From NCBI RefSeq assembly GCF_040081985.1, contig NZ_JBEBMH010000003.1, positions 1-64,000 of the forward strand: a DNA stretch of 64,000 nucleotides, read 5' to 3'. Shown here piece by piece: positions 7,431-16,395 of the stretch; the first letter of the stretch is position 1, and each line of letters opens with the position of its first letter. The notes beneath the pieces are model-generated. The model searched no databases, had not been told where the DNA came from, and worked only from the letters and a program-made list of their open reading frames with translations. The DNA is from Kumtagia yinganensis. GTDB taxonomy: Bacteria > Pseudomonadota > Alphaproteobacteria > Rhizobiales > Rhizobiaceae. The position numbers and the translations under genes are program-made.

Positions 7431-7838
7431 CTAACCGCGAGGGATTGCGCGAATTCCTTTCGCGCGCGCGGCTTTCGCCGCCTCGGCTGCGATCCGTCCG
7501 ATGAATTTCCGCGAGAACACGCCGAGCGGTTCGGCATCGTCCAACGCCAACGAGTTTTCGGGATCGTCGCTGTTGAATTCTTCGACTACGACCCAAGCAG
7601 GCGTATAGAGCTTGGCGCGTCGTGCTTCCGTATCCGGCACAGCGACGGCGGTGGTATCCCTACCGAGTGGCGAGGACGTGATCGGAAACAGAATGGCGCG
7701 TCTGCCGCCGTTTCGTTGCGAAATGACGACCATCACGCAACACGGCCGTGCCTTACGTCCGGTCTCCTCGCCGCGCAGATGCTCCCGCCACCACAGGTAG
7801 GAGTAAAGAACGACCTGTCCATGCAACAGGTCAACCAT
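7431..7838 (-). CDS. PemK/MazF-like type II toxin
   Basis: About 135 residues. The sequence GQVVLYSYLWWREHLRGEETGRKARPCCVM is the characteristic N-terminal strand-loop of rhizobial PemK-like growth inhibitors (probable mRNA interferases of the MazF/PemK fold). It is followed by the RAILFPITSSP strand. The start at 7838 overlaps the antitoxin stop by eight bases; longer frames would run far into the antitoxin gene. It should be neutralised by the Phd-like partner upstream. The toxin activity is inferred from the family. Confidence 0.75.
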   Translation of the reverse strand: MVDLLHGQVVLYSYLWWREHLRGEETGRKARPCCVMVVISQRNGGRRAILFPITSSPLGRDTTAVAVPDTEARRAKLYTPAWVVVEEFNSDDPENSLALDDAEPLGVFSRKFIGRIAAEAAKAARAKGIRAIPRG

Positions 7839-8091
7839 CCATTGCTTCCGCGTCCGCCGCGACGGCATCCATGGCGGCAAGGAAATCCCGACGCTCCTCT
7901 TCACTCAAATGGTCGACATGATGCGCGCGCTGCGCGCTCTTGCCTTTCAGGCGATCATAATGGGCGGCGGTCATGATGACGAATCTGCGTTTGCCACGGC
8001 TGGTGATGTCCACCGGGCCCTCATACGCGGCCTCGACAACCTCTCCCGATCGATTGTTAAGTTCCGTAAGCGTGAAGCTCGGCACGGCCAC
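7831..8091 (-). CDS. Phd/YefM-like antitoxin
   Basis: An 86-residue antitoxin. The N-terminal half (FTLTELNNRSGEVVEAAYEGPVDITSRGKRRFVIMTAAHYDRL) is the Phd/YefM DNA-binding fold. The acidic C-terminus should bind the toxin. The start lies behind GGAGGTGGC. The coding end overlaps the PemK-like toxin, the classic antitoxin-first arrangement, and an inverted repeat directly upstream is the likely autoregulatory operator. Confidence 0.85.
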   Translation of the reverse strand: MAVPSFTLTELNNRSGEVVEAAYEGPVDITSRGKRRFVIMTAAHYDRLKGKSAQRAHHVDHLSEEERRDFLAAMDAVAADAEAMDG

Positions 8092-8097
8092 CTCCTA

Positions 8098-8126
8098 CCT
8101 AAATTAGCTATTTTACCTAATCTAGG
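8098..8126. promoter_or_regulatory. Palindromic operator of the toxin-antitoxin pair
   Basis: CCTAAATTAG (8098-8107) and CTAATCTAGG (8117-8126) are inverted repeats with one mismatch around a 9-base AT-rich centre. The centre includes TAAAAT on the minus strand, usable as a -10 box. Lying directly upstream of the antitoxin start, it is the expected site where the antitoxin or toxin-antitoxin complex represses its own promoter. Confidence 0.6.
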
Positions 8127-8176
8127 AATTTAGAGATGTTCTCGCAACGGTGCAATCATGCTGCGCCCGCATGCGC

Positions 8177-9535
8177 TCACCCCGCCATCGGCTGCGCGGC
8201 CGGCTTGTCGAGCACTGCCGGCAAGGGCGATTTGTCGCCTTCCTTTGCCGCCTTCAGCGCCAGATGCACCAGCGTCGCGATGTAAGCCATAAGGAGAAAA
8301 GCGTAGAGCAGAAGATAGACGGTCAGCGTCAAGGCGACATGGCTGCCTGCCACTGGCCCGACCGCATCGGCGGTCTTCAACACGCCGGTGACCAGCCAGG
8401 GCTGGCGGCCGATCTCGGTCACGTACCAGCCGGCCAGCGTCGCGACCCAGCCGGAAAACGCCATCGGCACCATCAACATGGCGAGCGGTTTCGGCAGTGT
8501 GTGGCGGCGCCCGAGAAAATAGGTGGCCGTCCACGAGACGGCGAGCATCAACACGCCGACGCCGACCATGATGCGAAAGCCCCAGAACAGCGGCAGCACC
8601 GGCGGATGGTTGCCGACATAATCGTTGAGGCCGGGAACGACGCCGTCGGGACTGTGGCGCAGGATCAGGCTGGCGCCGTCGGGGATTGCCACTTCGAACA
8701 GGTTTTCGCGCAACGCCTCGTCAGGCCAAGCGAACAGCACCAGCGGCACGTTGGCGCGGGTCTGCCAGTTGGCCTCCATGGCCGCGATTTTTTGCGGCTG
8801 ATGTTCCAGCGTGTTCAACCCGTGCTGGTCGCCGACGAAGATCTGGACCGGGATGAGGATCGCGCCGAGGAAGGCGCCGGTGCGTAGCGCCTTCCACATC
8901 GATTCCGAGCGGTCGCCAGCCAGATATCGTAGCGCCGAGAGCCCGGCGACGAGGAACGAGACGGTGAGCCCCGAGGCGAGCAGCATGTGGGTCAGCCGGT
9001 AAGGGAAGGACGGGTTGAAAATCACCGCCCACCAGTCGGTCGCATGAGCCACGCCGTCGCGGATCTCGAACCCGGCCGGCGTCTGCATCCAGGAATTCAG
9101 CGCGAGAATCCAGAAGGCCGACATGGTCGTGCCGAAGGCGACCAGCACGGTCGCCGCCGTGTGCACCTTGTTGGAAACGCGGCGGAAGCCGAACAGCATG
9201 ATGCCCAGGAATACGGCTTCCAGGAAGAAGGCGGTCAGCACCTCATAGGCAAGCAGCGGCCCGGCGATGTTGCCGACCTTTTCCATGTAGCCCGGCCAGT
9301 TGGTGCCGAACTGGAAGCTCATGGTGACGCCGGAGACGACGCCCATGGCGAAGGTCAGCGCGAACACTTTTACCCAGGTAAAATAGGCGCGCATCCACGC
9401 CGCGTCGGAGGTAGCGTTGTAGCGCAGCTTGAAGAACAGCAGCACCCAGCCGAGCGCAATGCTGATGGTCGGGAACAGGATATGGAACGAGATGTTCGCG
9501 CCAAACTGCATGCGCGATAGAATGAGCGGGTCCAT
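8177..9535 (-). CDS. cydA: Cytochrome bd-type quinol oxidase subunit I
   Basis: A 452-residue membrane protein with about nine helices, the heme-bearing subunit of the bd oxidase. It starts MDPLILSRMQFGANISFHILFP, which includes the conserved heme-ligand histidine region. It contains QFGTNWPGY and GDQHGLN, and the C-terminal GRQPW motif. The Q loop is short, as in CioA-type enzymes. Start 9535 is preferred because the conserved N-terminus begins there; the frame extends 20 codons further. cydB is downstream after the inserted toxin-antitoxin pair. Confidence 0.93.
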   Translation of the reverse strand: MDPLILSRMQFGANISFHILFPTISIALGWVLLFFKLRYNATSDAAWMRAYFTWVKVFALTFAMGVVSGVTMSFQFGTNWPGYMEKVGNIAGPLLAYEVLTAFFLEAVFLGIMLFGFRRVSNKVHTAATVLVAFGTTMSAFWILALNSWMQTPAGFEIRDGVAHATDWWAVIFNPSFPYRLTHMLLASGLTVSFLVAGLSALRYLAGDRSESMWKALRTGAFLGAILIPVQIFVGDQHGLNTLEHQPQKIAAMEANWQTRANVPLVLFAWPDEALRENLFEVAIPDGASLILRHSPDGVVPGLNDYVGNHPPVLPLFWGFRIMVGVGVLMLAVSWTATYFLGRRHTLPKPLAMLMVPMAFSGWVATLAGWYVTEIGRQPWLVTGVLKTADAVGPVAGSHVALTLTVYLLLYAFLLMAYIATLVHLALKAAKEGDKSPLPAVLDKPAAQPMAG

Positions 9536-9712
9536 AAGGCGTGCCCCCGGCTGGTTCCTACAATGTAGAGTATGTCCTGACGCCAGCACGGTCAAAGCGG
9601 CACGCGGACGCGCGGGGCGTGATGTCGCACCTCACCATGAACGGACAGGCGGGCGGCTTGACAGGGCCGCGCTTCCGCCCGATCACCGGCGCGGCAACGG
9701 CCGGAGCGTGGC

Positions 9713-10840
9713 ATGATCGAGACGGAGGTTTTGGTGATCGGCGGCGGCGCGGCCGGACTGGCCGTGACGCAGGCGCTGGCCAGGGCCGGCATCGGCGTGC
9801 GGCTTGCCGAGAGTGAGGCACAACTCGGCGGACCCTGGCGGCGGCGGCACAAGCACCTGACGCTGAATTCGCATCGCGACCTGTCGGTTTTGCCCGGGGT
9901 CGGATATCCGGCGGGCACGCCCGCCTTTCCCGCCCGCGCGAAGGTGATTTCGCTGTTCGAGGATTTCGCCCGGCTGCACAAATTGCCGATCGACTATTCC
10001 GCGACCGTGGAACGGATCGACCGGGCCGGCGACCGCTGGCAGATCAAGGCCGGCGAGCGCACGTACCGGGCCCGGCACGTGATTGTCGCGACGGGCAGGG
10101 ACAAGCTTCCCTTCATCCCCGACTGGCCGGGCAGCGACGGGTTTACGGGCCGGATCGTGCATTCGGCGGATTTCGGCGAAGCGGCCTTCTATCGCGGCCA
10201 GAGCGTGCTGGTGGCGGGCGCCGGCAATTCCGGCATCGACGTGCTGAACCATCTGGTCCGGGTCGAGACCGGGCCGATCTGGCTGTCGGCGCGGCATGCG
10301 CTGGCGGTGCTGCCGAAGCGTGTGTTCAACATCGCCGTGCACAAGATTTCGCCGATGCTGGCGCGGCTGCCGCTGGCGCTGGCCGACCTGATCGTCTCGA
10401 CCGTGCAGCGCCTGACATTCGGCGACCTGAGCGGCCTCGGCCTCCCCAAATCGGCGGGGGGGCCGGCCACGCGGCTTACCGTCGACAGCGTGGCCATCGC
10501 CAGCGACGACGGTGCGATGGCGGCGATGAAAGCCGGGCGTGTCAAGGCGGTGCCGGAGATCAAGGGTTTCGACTGTACGAAGGTCGTTCTGGAAGATGGC
10601 CGGTCGGTCGAACCGGATGTGGTGATCGCCGCGACCGGCTATCGCACGGGACTGGAGGCCATGGTCGGACATCTCGGCGTGCTCGACGGACGCGGCAGGC
10701 CGCGGTTCAATGGCGGGCAGAACGATCCGAACCTGCCCGGCCTGTGGTTCACCGGAATGCGGGCCGACCTGCGCGGCTGCTTCATGAACGCCATCGACAA
10801 GGCCGAGGCGATCACCAAACGGATCGTGAAGGAGCGCTAA
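9713..10840 (+). CDS. FAD/NAD(P)-dependent oxidoreductase (flavin monooxygenase-like)
   Basis: 375 residues with two Rossmann dinucleotide folds. VLVIGGGAAGLA near the N-terminus should bind FAD and VLVAGAGNSGIDV (about residue 164) NADPH. ATGY near residue 306 is the motif common to flavin-containing monooxygenases and related oxidoreductases. A GGPWRRR loop follows the FAD motif. The substrate cannot be deduced. It is divergent from cydA and converges with the ribokinase gene, with the stop codons overlapping. Confidence 0.8.
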   Translation: MIETEVLVIGGGAAGLAVTQALARAGIGVRLAESEAQLGGPWRRRHKHLTLNSHRDLSVLPGVGYPAGTPAFPARAKVISLFEDFARLHKLPIDYSATVERIDRAGDRWQIKAGERTYRARHVIVATGRDKLPFIPDWPGSDGFTGRIVHSADFGEAAFYRGQSVLVAGAGNSGIDVLNHLVRVETGPIWLSARHALAVLPKRVFNIAVHKISPMLARLPLALADLIVSTVQRLTFGDLSGLGLPKSAGGPATRLTVDSVAIASDDGAMAAMKAGRVKAVPEIKGFDCTKVVLEDGRSVEPDVVIAATGYRTGLEAMVGHLGVLDGRGRPRFNGGQNDPNLPGLWFTGMRADLRGCFMNAIDKAEAITKRIVKER

Positions 10841-11739
10841 GCAGTCTTCAGCGCCGCATCGACCTCGCTGCGCGACGGGATCGAAGGCTGGGCGCCGTGC
10901 TTGGTGCAGGCCAGCGAACCGGCGGCGGCGGCGCGAGCCAATGCCCGTTCCAGCGGCAGCCCTTCGGACAGGCCGGCGGCCAGATAGCCGCAGAACGTGT
11001 CGCCGGCGCCGACCGTATCGACAGGCGTCACCGACAGGGCGGGAACGCGCAGCACCCGGTTGGCCTCGACGGCGACGACACCATCGCCACCCAACGTGAC
11101 GACGACAATCCGGCCGGTCTCGGCGGCGAAGGCACGCATTCGGCTCTCGCGATCGTCGCCGGCAAGGCCGAGCGCGTCGGCATAGAGGTCGAACTCCGTT
11201 TCGTTGGCGACGACATGATCGGCCTGGGCCAGCAGATGCGCGGCCTCTGGCCGGAACGGGGCCGTGTTGAGGATCGATCGCGCGCCCGCCTTGCGGGCAC
11301 TGTCGAGGGCGGTTTCGACGGTCTCCAGAGGTACTTCGTGCTGAAGAAGCACCACATCGCCCTTGCGGAAATCGGCCTTGGCCAGATCTCCCGGCAGCAC
11401 CGTGCCGTTCGCGCCGGCGACCACGACAATGACATTCTCGCCGTGGCGATCGACGAAGATCAAAGCCACACCGGTCGCGGCGGCGGCTTCGCGCACCCCG
11501 GAAAGATCGACCCCGCCTTCCCTGAGCAGGGCCAGCGCCTCGGTGGCGAAGGCGTCCTTGCCGACAGCGCCGACCATGCGCACCTTGCCGCCGGCGCGAG
11601 CCGCCGCGAGTGCCTGGTTGGCGCCCTTGCCGCCCGGCGCGGTGCGGAAGGTCGAACCGGGCACCGTCTCGCCAGCAGCCGGCAGGCGCTCGACATTGGC
11701 GATGAGATCGAGATTGATCGAGCCGACGACGGTGATCAA
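10837..11739 (-). CDS. rbsK: Ribokinase (PfkB family)
   Basis: A 300-residue sugar kinase that should phosphorylate D-ribose at O5. It shows the N-terminal GSINLDLIANVERLPAAGET, the APGGKGANQA sugar-binding motif and the C-terminal DTVGAGDTF motif, whose aspartate is the catalytic base. No ribose transporter or rbsD is adjacent, so it stands alone. Its stop overlaps that of the convergent flavoprotein gene. Confidence 0.85.
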   Translation of the reverse strand: MITVVGSINLDLIANVERLPAAGETVPGSTFRTAPGGKGANQALAAARAGGKVRMVGAVGKDAFATEALALLREGGVDLSGVREAAAATGVALIFVDRHGENVIVVVAGANGTVLPGDLAKADFRKGDVVLLQHEVPLETVETALDSARKAGARSILNTAPFRPEAAHLLAQADHVVANETEFDLYADALGLAGDDRESRMRAFAAETGRIVVVTLGGDGVVAVEANRVLRVPALSVTPVDTVGAGDTFCGYLAAGLSEGLPLERALARAAAAGSLACTKHGAQPSIPSRSEVDAALKTA

Positions 11740-11996
11740 GGCAGCCTCCCCTTACAGTGTTTTGCCGACCTGTAGCCTGTCCCCGGCGCGATGGAAACAC
11801 AGGCGATTGCAATGTTCGGCCACAGGGACTTGGGAAGTCTCGCGACGCATATGATAGCTCGGGGTCGGAACAGCGGCCGGCAGCCCAAATCGTGTGCCAA
11901 ACTCCGTGCATTCCGTGGCGCAGTCCAGCGCCGCGTTTCCGCCGCAGACTGGCCTTCATCGAACCGGCCGAACCGTTTCAGCGAAAGTCCCTTACC

Positions 11997-12893
11997 GTGC
12001 AACTCCGTCATCTCCTGCTCGCGCTTACCATCGTGATGATCTGGGGCGTCAATTTCGCGATCATCAAACTGGGGCTGCTGCAGATGTCGCCTCTGGCGCT
12101 GGGCGTCGCGCGGTTCGCGCTCGCGGCATTCCCGTGGGTGTTCTTCATCAAGCGTCCGGATGTGCCCTTCAGGTTGCTCGCAGCCTATGGATTGCTGATG
12201 TTCGCCATGCAATTCGGCTTCCTGTTCACGGGAATGAAGCTCGGCATGAGCGCCGGCCTGTCGTCGCTGGTGCTGCAGTTGCATGTGTTCTTCACGATTG
12301 GGTTGTCGGTGATCCTGCTCGGCGAACGGCCGACGGCCTGGCAGATGGGCGGCGCGGTTCTGGCCTTTGGCGGCGTCGGCCTGGTGGCGGCGAATGTCGG
12401 CGGCGACGTGACCCTGGCGGGGCTGATGCTGCTGATCGCGGCGGCGGCATCGTGGGGCGGCGGCAACATCGTGTCGAAGCGGATTTCCCAAAAATCCTCG
12501 ACGGTTAACGTGCTTGGCCTGGTGGTGTGGGGGAGCCTGTTCGCGCTGCCGCCGCTGGCCGTTGTCGCGATGGTGCTGGACCCGGAAAATTTCGTGTCGA
12601 GTTTCACCGGCCTCGACTGGGTCTCGGCCGGCGCAATCGCCTATATCGTTTATCTGTCGACGCTTTTCTGCTTCGCCGCGTGGAGCCGGCTGCTCGGCCT
12701 CTATCCGGTGTCCACGGTGGCGCCGTTCACCCTGCTGGTTCCGGTGTTCGGATTTTTAGGCTCGGCGGTGCTGCTCGGCGAACCGCTGCAAGGCTGGAAG
12801 CTCGCGGCGTCCAGCCTTGTGATCGCAGGGCTTTGCGTCAATCTTTTCGGCCCCCGTCTCTTTGCCATGCGCCGCGTCAACCTGGGAAGGTGA
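11997..12893 (+). CDS. EamA/DMT family transporter
   Basis: A 298-residue membrane protein of the drug/metabolite transporter superfamily with ten predicted helices in two EamA repeats. LALTIVMIWGVNFAIIKLGL starts the first and LLIAAAASWGGGNIVSKR the second. It is related to amino-acid/metabolite exporters of the RhtA/YdcZ type; the substrate is not predictable. The start is set at GTG 11997 just before the first helix. The open frame runs further 5', but that part is not membrane-like. Confidence 0.8.
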   Translation: MQLRHLLLALTIVMIWGVNFAIIKLGLLQMSPLALGVARFALAAFPWVFFIKRPDVPFRLLAAYGLLMFAMQFGFLFTGMKLGMSAGLSSLVLQLHVFFTIGLSVILLGERPTAWQMGGAVLAFGGVGLVAANVGGDVTLAGLMLLIAAAASWGGGNIVSKRISQKSSTVNVLGLVVWGSLFALPPLAVVAMVLDPENFVSSFTGLDWVSAGAIAYIVYLSTLFCFAAWSRLLGLYPVSTVAPFTLLVPVFGFLGSAVLLGEPLQGWKLAASSLVIAGLCVNLFGPRLFAMRRVNLGR

Positions 12894-13046
12894 CGCGATT
12901 TCAATCACCTGCCGAAAAATCACGGGGTGAAATCCGGCGATGCGCTGACGCACCCCCCTCGCTGGGATGACGTGAGCGCGTTTTCTGGCATTTCAAGCCG
13001 ACGGCTCGTGCTTTTCTACTGACCGACCTCTGCCGATCTACAAAAG

Positions 13047-13970
13047 TCAGACGGAAGGCCTGTCCGTCAGTTGGCCCGCCTCCCAGCCGAGGATGGCGCG
13101 CTTGCGGGTCAGGCCCCAATGGTAGCCGGTGAGCGCGCCCGTCTTTCCAAGCGCCCGGTGGCAAGGCACCACAAAGGACAGCGGATTGGCGCCGATGGCC
13201 GCACCCACGGCGCGCGAGGCGTTCGGCTTGCCGATCTCGGCGGCGATCGAGGAATAACTGCGGGCCTTGCCCATCGGGATTTTCAGCAGTGCCTCCCAGA
13301 CGCTGACCTGAAAGTCGGTGCCGATCATGACGACGCGCAGCGGCTGGTCCTCCTGCCAGCGGGCCGGATCGAAGATGCGGGCTGCATAGGGCGTGGTGGC
13401 GGACATATCCTCGACATAGACCGCGTTCGGCCAGCGGCCGCTCATGTCGGCGAAGGCCGCCCGCTCCTGGCCGGGATCATTGAAGGAAAGGCCGGCGAGC
13501 CCGCGGTCGGTGACCATGACCAGCGCGATGCCGAAGGGCGAGATGTGATAGCCGTAGCGGATGACCAGACCCTCGCCACGGGTCTTGTAGTCGCCGGGCG
13601 ACATGGCCTCGTGAGTGACGAACAGGTCGTGCAGCCGGCCCGGACCGGACATGCCGAGTTCGAAGGATGTCTCCAGCAGCGGCATGCCGTCGTCGAGCAG
13701 TCTTCGCGCATGGTCGAGCGTGACCGCCTGCAAAAACGCCTTCGGCGACAGGCCGGCCCAGCGAGTAAAAAGTTTCTGCAGACCCGTCGGCGTCTCGCCG
13801 ACGTCTTCCGCCAGCGCCTCCAGCGAAGGCTGGTCGCGATAATCGAGGCTGATCTTTTCGATGACCCGGCAGACAGTCGAATAGTCGCCGCCCTCGGGCG
13901 TGATCTCGCGTTGCAGGACGGGCGCGGCTTTGAGTGGCATGGCGGTATTCATAGCGGGATGAGCGTTCAT
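13047..13970 (-). CDS. Methylated-DNA-[protein]-cysteine S-methyltransferase with AraC-type HTH
   Basis: 307 residues. An AraC-like helix-turn-helix region (about 30-135) is fused to an Ogt/Ada-type alkyltransferase domain (about 140-300). The acceptor cysteine is C270 in the VVPCHR motif; YSSIAAEIGKPNASRAVGAA is the DNA-binding segment. It repairs O6-methylguanine by irreversible methyl transfer to itself. The N-terminal zinc/phosphotriester domain of full Ada is missing. The start at ATG 13970 has AAGGAGA upstream; the frame extends 47 codons further without support. It is divergent from the SecY-like gene. Confidence 0.88.
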   Translation of the reverse strand: MNAHPAMNTAMPLKAAPVLQREITPEGGDYSTVCRVIEKISLDYRDQPSLEALAEDVGETPTGLQKLFTRWAGLSPKAFLQAVTLDHARRLLDDGMPLLETSFELGMSGPGRLHDLFVTHEAMSPGDYKTRGEGLVIRYGYHISPFGIALVMVTDRGLAGLSFNDPGQERAAFADMSGRWPNAVYVEDMSATTPYAARIFDPARWQEDQPLRVVMIGTDFQVSVWEALLKIPMGKARSYSSIAAEIGKPNASRAVGAAIGANPLSFVVPCHRALGKTGALTGYHWGLTRKRAILGWEAGQLTDRPSV

Positions 13971-14150
13971 GACAATGTCTCCTTGGTCCCGAATATCGCG
14001 TCTGCTGACACGCGAAACCACCCGAAACTTGCCTGTGCGGGGCGTATCCTGGGTTGATTTTCCGAACGCCGGACCGTCCATGTGCCGCCCGTTGCTCTTC
14101 TCCCATGGCATGTCCTGGGCTAAACAGGCTTCAACCGGTGGTAGGGCTGG

Positions 14151-15221
14151 ATGGCTGAAGCGAGCAGGTCGACTTTCCCAGCGTTTTTGCCCGAGCGGCG
14201 GGCGGCAACGGCAATGGCATTGCTGGTCGTCGTCATGGTCATTGGCTGGAGAATTCCGCTGCCGGGCCTCGATCTCGACAGAGCGCGACCGTACTTCCTA
14301 TCCGGCGCTGCTCTGTCAAACCTTTCGATATTCGCGCTTGGCGTCTTCCCTCTCTTCACGATCATGGCCTATGCGGAAACCGCAAAACTGGCCGTGCCGC
14401 CGCTGGCACGGTGGCAAACAAGCTCGATCCGGAACGCGCGACGCCTAGCTATGATCGTGTTTGCGCTGTCATTGGCGCTGGCAGCCTGGGAAGGCTACGG
14501 GGTGCTGGTGGCGCTTGCAGGGAGTGAGATTTTGAGGCCGGAAACCGGCATCGTGGTGGCAGCTCTTGCCTCCTTCATCGGCTGCACGGCCTTGACGATC
14601 TGGCTGGCCGACGATCTCGGGTTTCCCGAGCTTGGCGGCGGGTTCTGGCCGTTGATGGCGATACCGACTCTCCTGGATTTCCCCGGGCAGATATCGGAAC
14701 TGATTACGATGTTCAGAACGCGGATGACGCAGGGCGACCAGTTGTTGATTGTGGGGCTGTCTCTGCTGGCAGCAATCCTTCTCGTCGTTTTCGCCAATCT
14801 GCTTCTGTCGCGAAACGGCCGCGCTTCGGGAATCGCCAGAACCTCTATCCAGCTCTGGCCGCCCTATCTCGCCAGCATGGTTGCGGGGTTCGCCACAATT
14901 CTGTTGCCGGCCGAAATGCCGGGCTGGCCCTTCGTCGCACCATCTTTCTTCGAGGTCGCGCATCTGACGATGGCGGTCATTTTCATTCCGATCTTCGTCT
15001 TCGCCTATGCCCACAGTTTTCGGCTCTCGCAGCCCGACGGATCGACCTGTTGGCCGTGGCCGGTCCTTCTCGCGGTTGCGGCGATCCAGATCGCCGTGTC
15101 CATTGGCGCTTGGCTCCTGCCAGCCTATTGGGGCCTCCCCCTCAGCCTGTCCGGAGGCGAATTGCTGGTCGTGGGAACGGTGATGCTCGCACTGCGCGGT
15201 TCTCAGCGGCAGGTTGCCTGA
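14151..15221 (+). CDS. SecY-like polytopic membrane protein (divergent)
   Basis: 356 residues with about nine or ten hydrophobic segments. The N-terminal part resembles the first half of bacterial SecY: a first helix ending GWRIPLPGLD, then FLSGAALSNLSIFALGVFPLFTIM, which parallels the FSGGALSR-SIFALGIMPYI plug/TM2 region of translocase SecY. It is shorter than SecY (about 440 residues) and lacks obvious long basic cytosolic loops for ribosome or SecA contact. A canonical secY should sit in a ribosomal protein operon, which this does not. Function unknown; a paralogous or degenerate translocon-like channel is possible. GGTAGGG precedes the ATG. Confidence 0.55.
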   Translation: MAEASRSTFPAFLPERRAATAMALLVVVMVIGWRIPLPGLDLDRARPYFLSGAALSNLSIFALGVFPLFTIMAYAETAKLAVPPLARWQTSSIRNARRLAMIVFALSLALAAWEGYGVLVALAGSEILRPETGIVVAALASFIGCTALTIWLADDLGFPELGGGFWPLMAIPTLLDFPGQISELITMFRTRMTQGDQLLIVGLSLLAAILLVVFANLLLSRNGRASGIARTSIQLWPPYLASMVAGFATILLPAEMPGWPFVAPSFFEVAHLTMAVIFIPIFVFAYAHSFRLSQPDGSTCWPWPVLLAVAAIQIAVSIGAWLLPAYWGLPLSLSGGELLVVGTVMLALRGSQRQVA

Positions 15222-15349
15222 CACAGCCTGATTTGCAGGACATGACCCGTCTTCCAGAGGGGGCCGATGCGGAAAATCGCAGCCAATGGCCGACATATCG
15301 GATGAAGGGCTGGCGACGCCGCAGTCGGCAATCCGTCAACCCGTGATCG

Positions 15350-15829
15350 TCAGCCGCGCCGGGCCTTGTCGATCGCGGCGACGTCGATCTTGCCCATCTC
15401 CATCATCGCCGCGAAGGCGCGTTTCGCTTCGGCGCCGCCGGCCGCCATCGCCTCGGTCAGCGTACGCGGCGTGATCTGCCAGGAGACGCCCCATTTGTCC
15501 TTGCACCAGCCGCAAGCGCTTTCCTGGCCGCCATTGCCGACGATGGCGTTCCAATAGCGGTCGGTCTCTTCCTGATCGTCCGTGGCGATCTGGAAGGAGA
15601 AGGCTTCGTTGTGCTTGAACATCGGCCCGCCATTGAGGCCGAGACAGGGAATGCCGGCGACCGTGAAATCGACGGTCAGCACATCGCCTTCCTTGCCGGA
15701 CGGGTAGTCTCCGGGGGCGCGGTGGACGGCGCTGACAAAACTGTCCGGAAAAACCTCGGCATAGAAGCGAGCGGCGGCCTCGGCGTCCTTGTCGTACCAC
15801 ACGCAGATCGTGTTCTTGGCGATTGCCAT
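15350..15829 (-). CDS. VOC/PhnB-like glyoxalase-fold protein
   Basis: 159 residues of the PhnB-type vicinal-oxygen-chelate family (often annotated 3-demethylubiquinone-9 methyltransferase-like). Features include CVWYDKDAEAAARFYAEVFPDS, DFTVAGIPCLGLNGGPMFKHNEAFSFQI and CGWCKDKWGVSWQITP. The start 15829 follows AAAGGAC. The biochemical role is uncertain. Stand-alone gene. Confidence 0.82.
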   Translation of the reverse strand: MAIAKNTICVWYDKDAEAAARFYAEVFPDSFVSAVHRAPGDYPSGKEGDVLTVDFTVAGIPCLGLNGGPMFKHNEAFSFQIATDDQEETDRYWNAIVGNGGQESACGWCKDKWGVSWQITPRTLTEAMAAGGAEAKRAFAAMMEMGKIDVAAIDKARRG

Positions 15830-16066
15830 AACTTGTCCTTTCGCTCTTGAACCCCCGTCCGTTCCTCGCATTCGAGGACGATCATAGCCGGTCCCGAAGG
15901 CGCGGCACGACCATTCAATGCGCTTGCGCCACCCAACGTTCCGCCAGCAGGCACTGCAAGGTTGTAGCAGGATCGCGGCCGCCACTCTTAGGACCAGATG
16001 CGGGCAATGGCCCAATCGGGATGGCCGGGGCGCCACGCTGCGCGCCCACCAAGCAATCCCGAGTGT

Positions 16067-16198
16067 CTAGCCCCACAGAGCGCTATACAAGGCCCAGATG
16101 ACGACGATGGCAACAGCGGCGACGGCCAGCATGAAACCTATGCCGAAAATCCAGGTCCGGCCTCCAGGCTTTTGTGGCGACGGCATCTTTCCTGTCAT
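16067..16198 (-). CDS. Small single-pass membrane protein (43 aa)
   Basis: A 43-codon frame on the minus strand beginning MTGKMPSPQKPGGRTWIF. A hydrophobic segment of about 22 residues (GIGFMLAVAAVAIVVIWALY) follows and it ends LWG. A basic N-terminus followed by one helix is typical of genuine small membrane proteins. The ribosome site is weak (GGGA about eight bases upstream). No family recognised. Confidence 0.4.
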   Translation of the reverse strand: MTGKMPSPQKPGGRTWIFGIGFMLAVAAVAIVVIWALYSALWG

Positions 16199-16395
16199 GT
16201 CGTCAATCCCATCACTCCGCGGCGATGCCTGCGACCAAGACCGTCGGCAAAATTGCGTCGGATGACCACGAAATGGGCCGCCGTTTCGCCCTGGGCAAGG
16301 GATGATCGCTCGGAACTACGCAATTGACGGTGAAACCGGGACCCCGCCCCGAAGCCGGCAAGACAGTGCCCCACCTTACGCCGCCAATCGTCCGC

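Noticed and set aside
5952..7976. 674-residue plus-strand open frame across the peptide 4/cydB region
   Set aside because: It runs antisense to cydB and the toxin gene, is full of Arg/His/Gln low-complexity sequence and has no recognisable domain. It is a GC-rich shadow frame.
9536..9712. FNR/FixK box upstream of cydA
   Set aside because: I looked for a TTGAT-N4-ATCAA dyad in the cydA upstream region and found none convincing.
9683..11959. 758-residue minus-strand open frame
   Set aside because: It is antisense to the flavoprotein gene and out of frame with rbsK, both of which have clear motifs. The composition is typical of a shadow frame.
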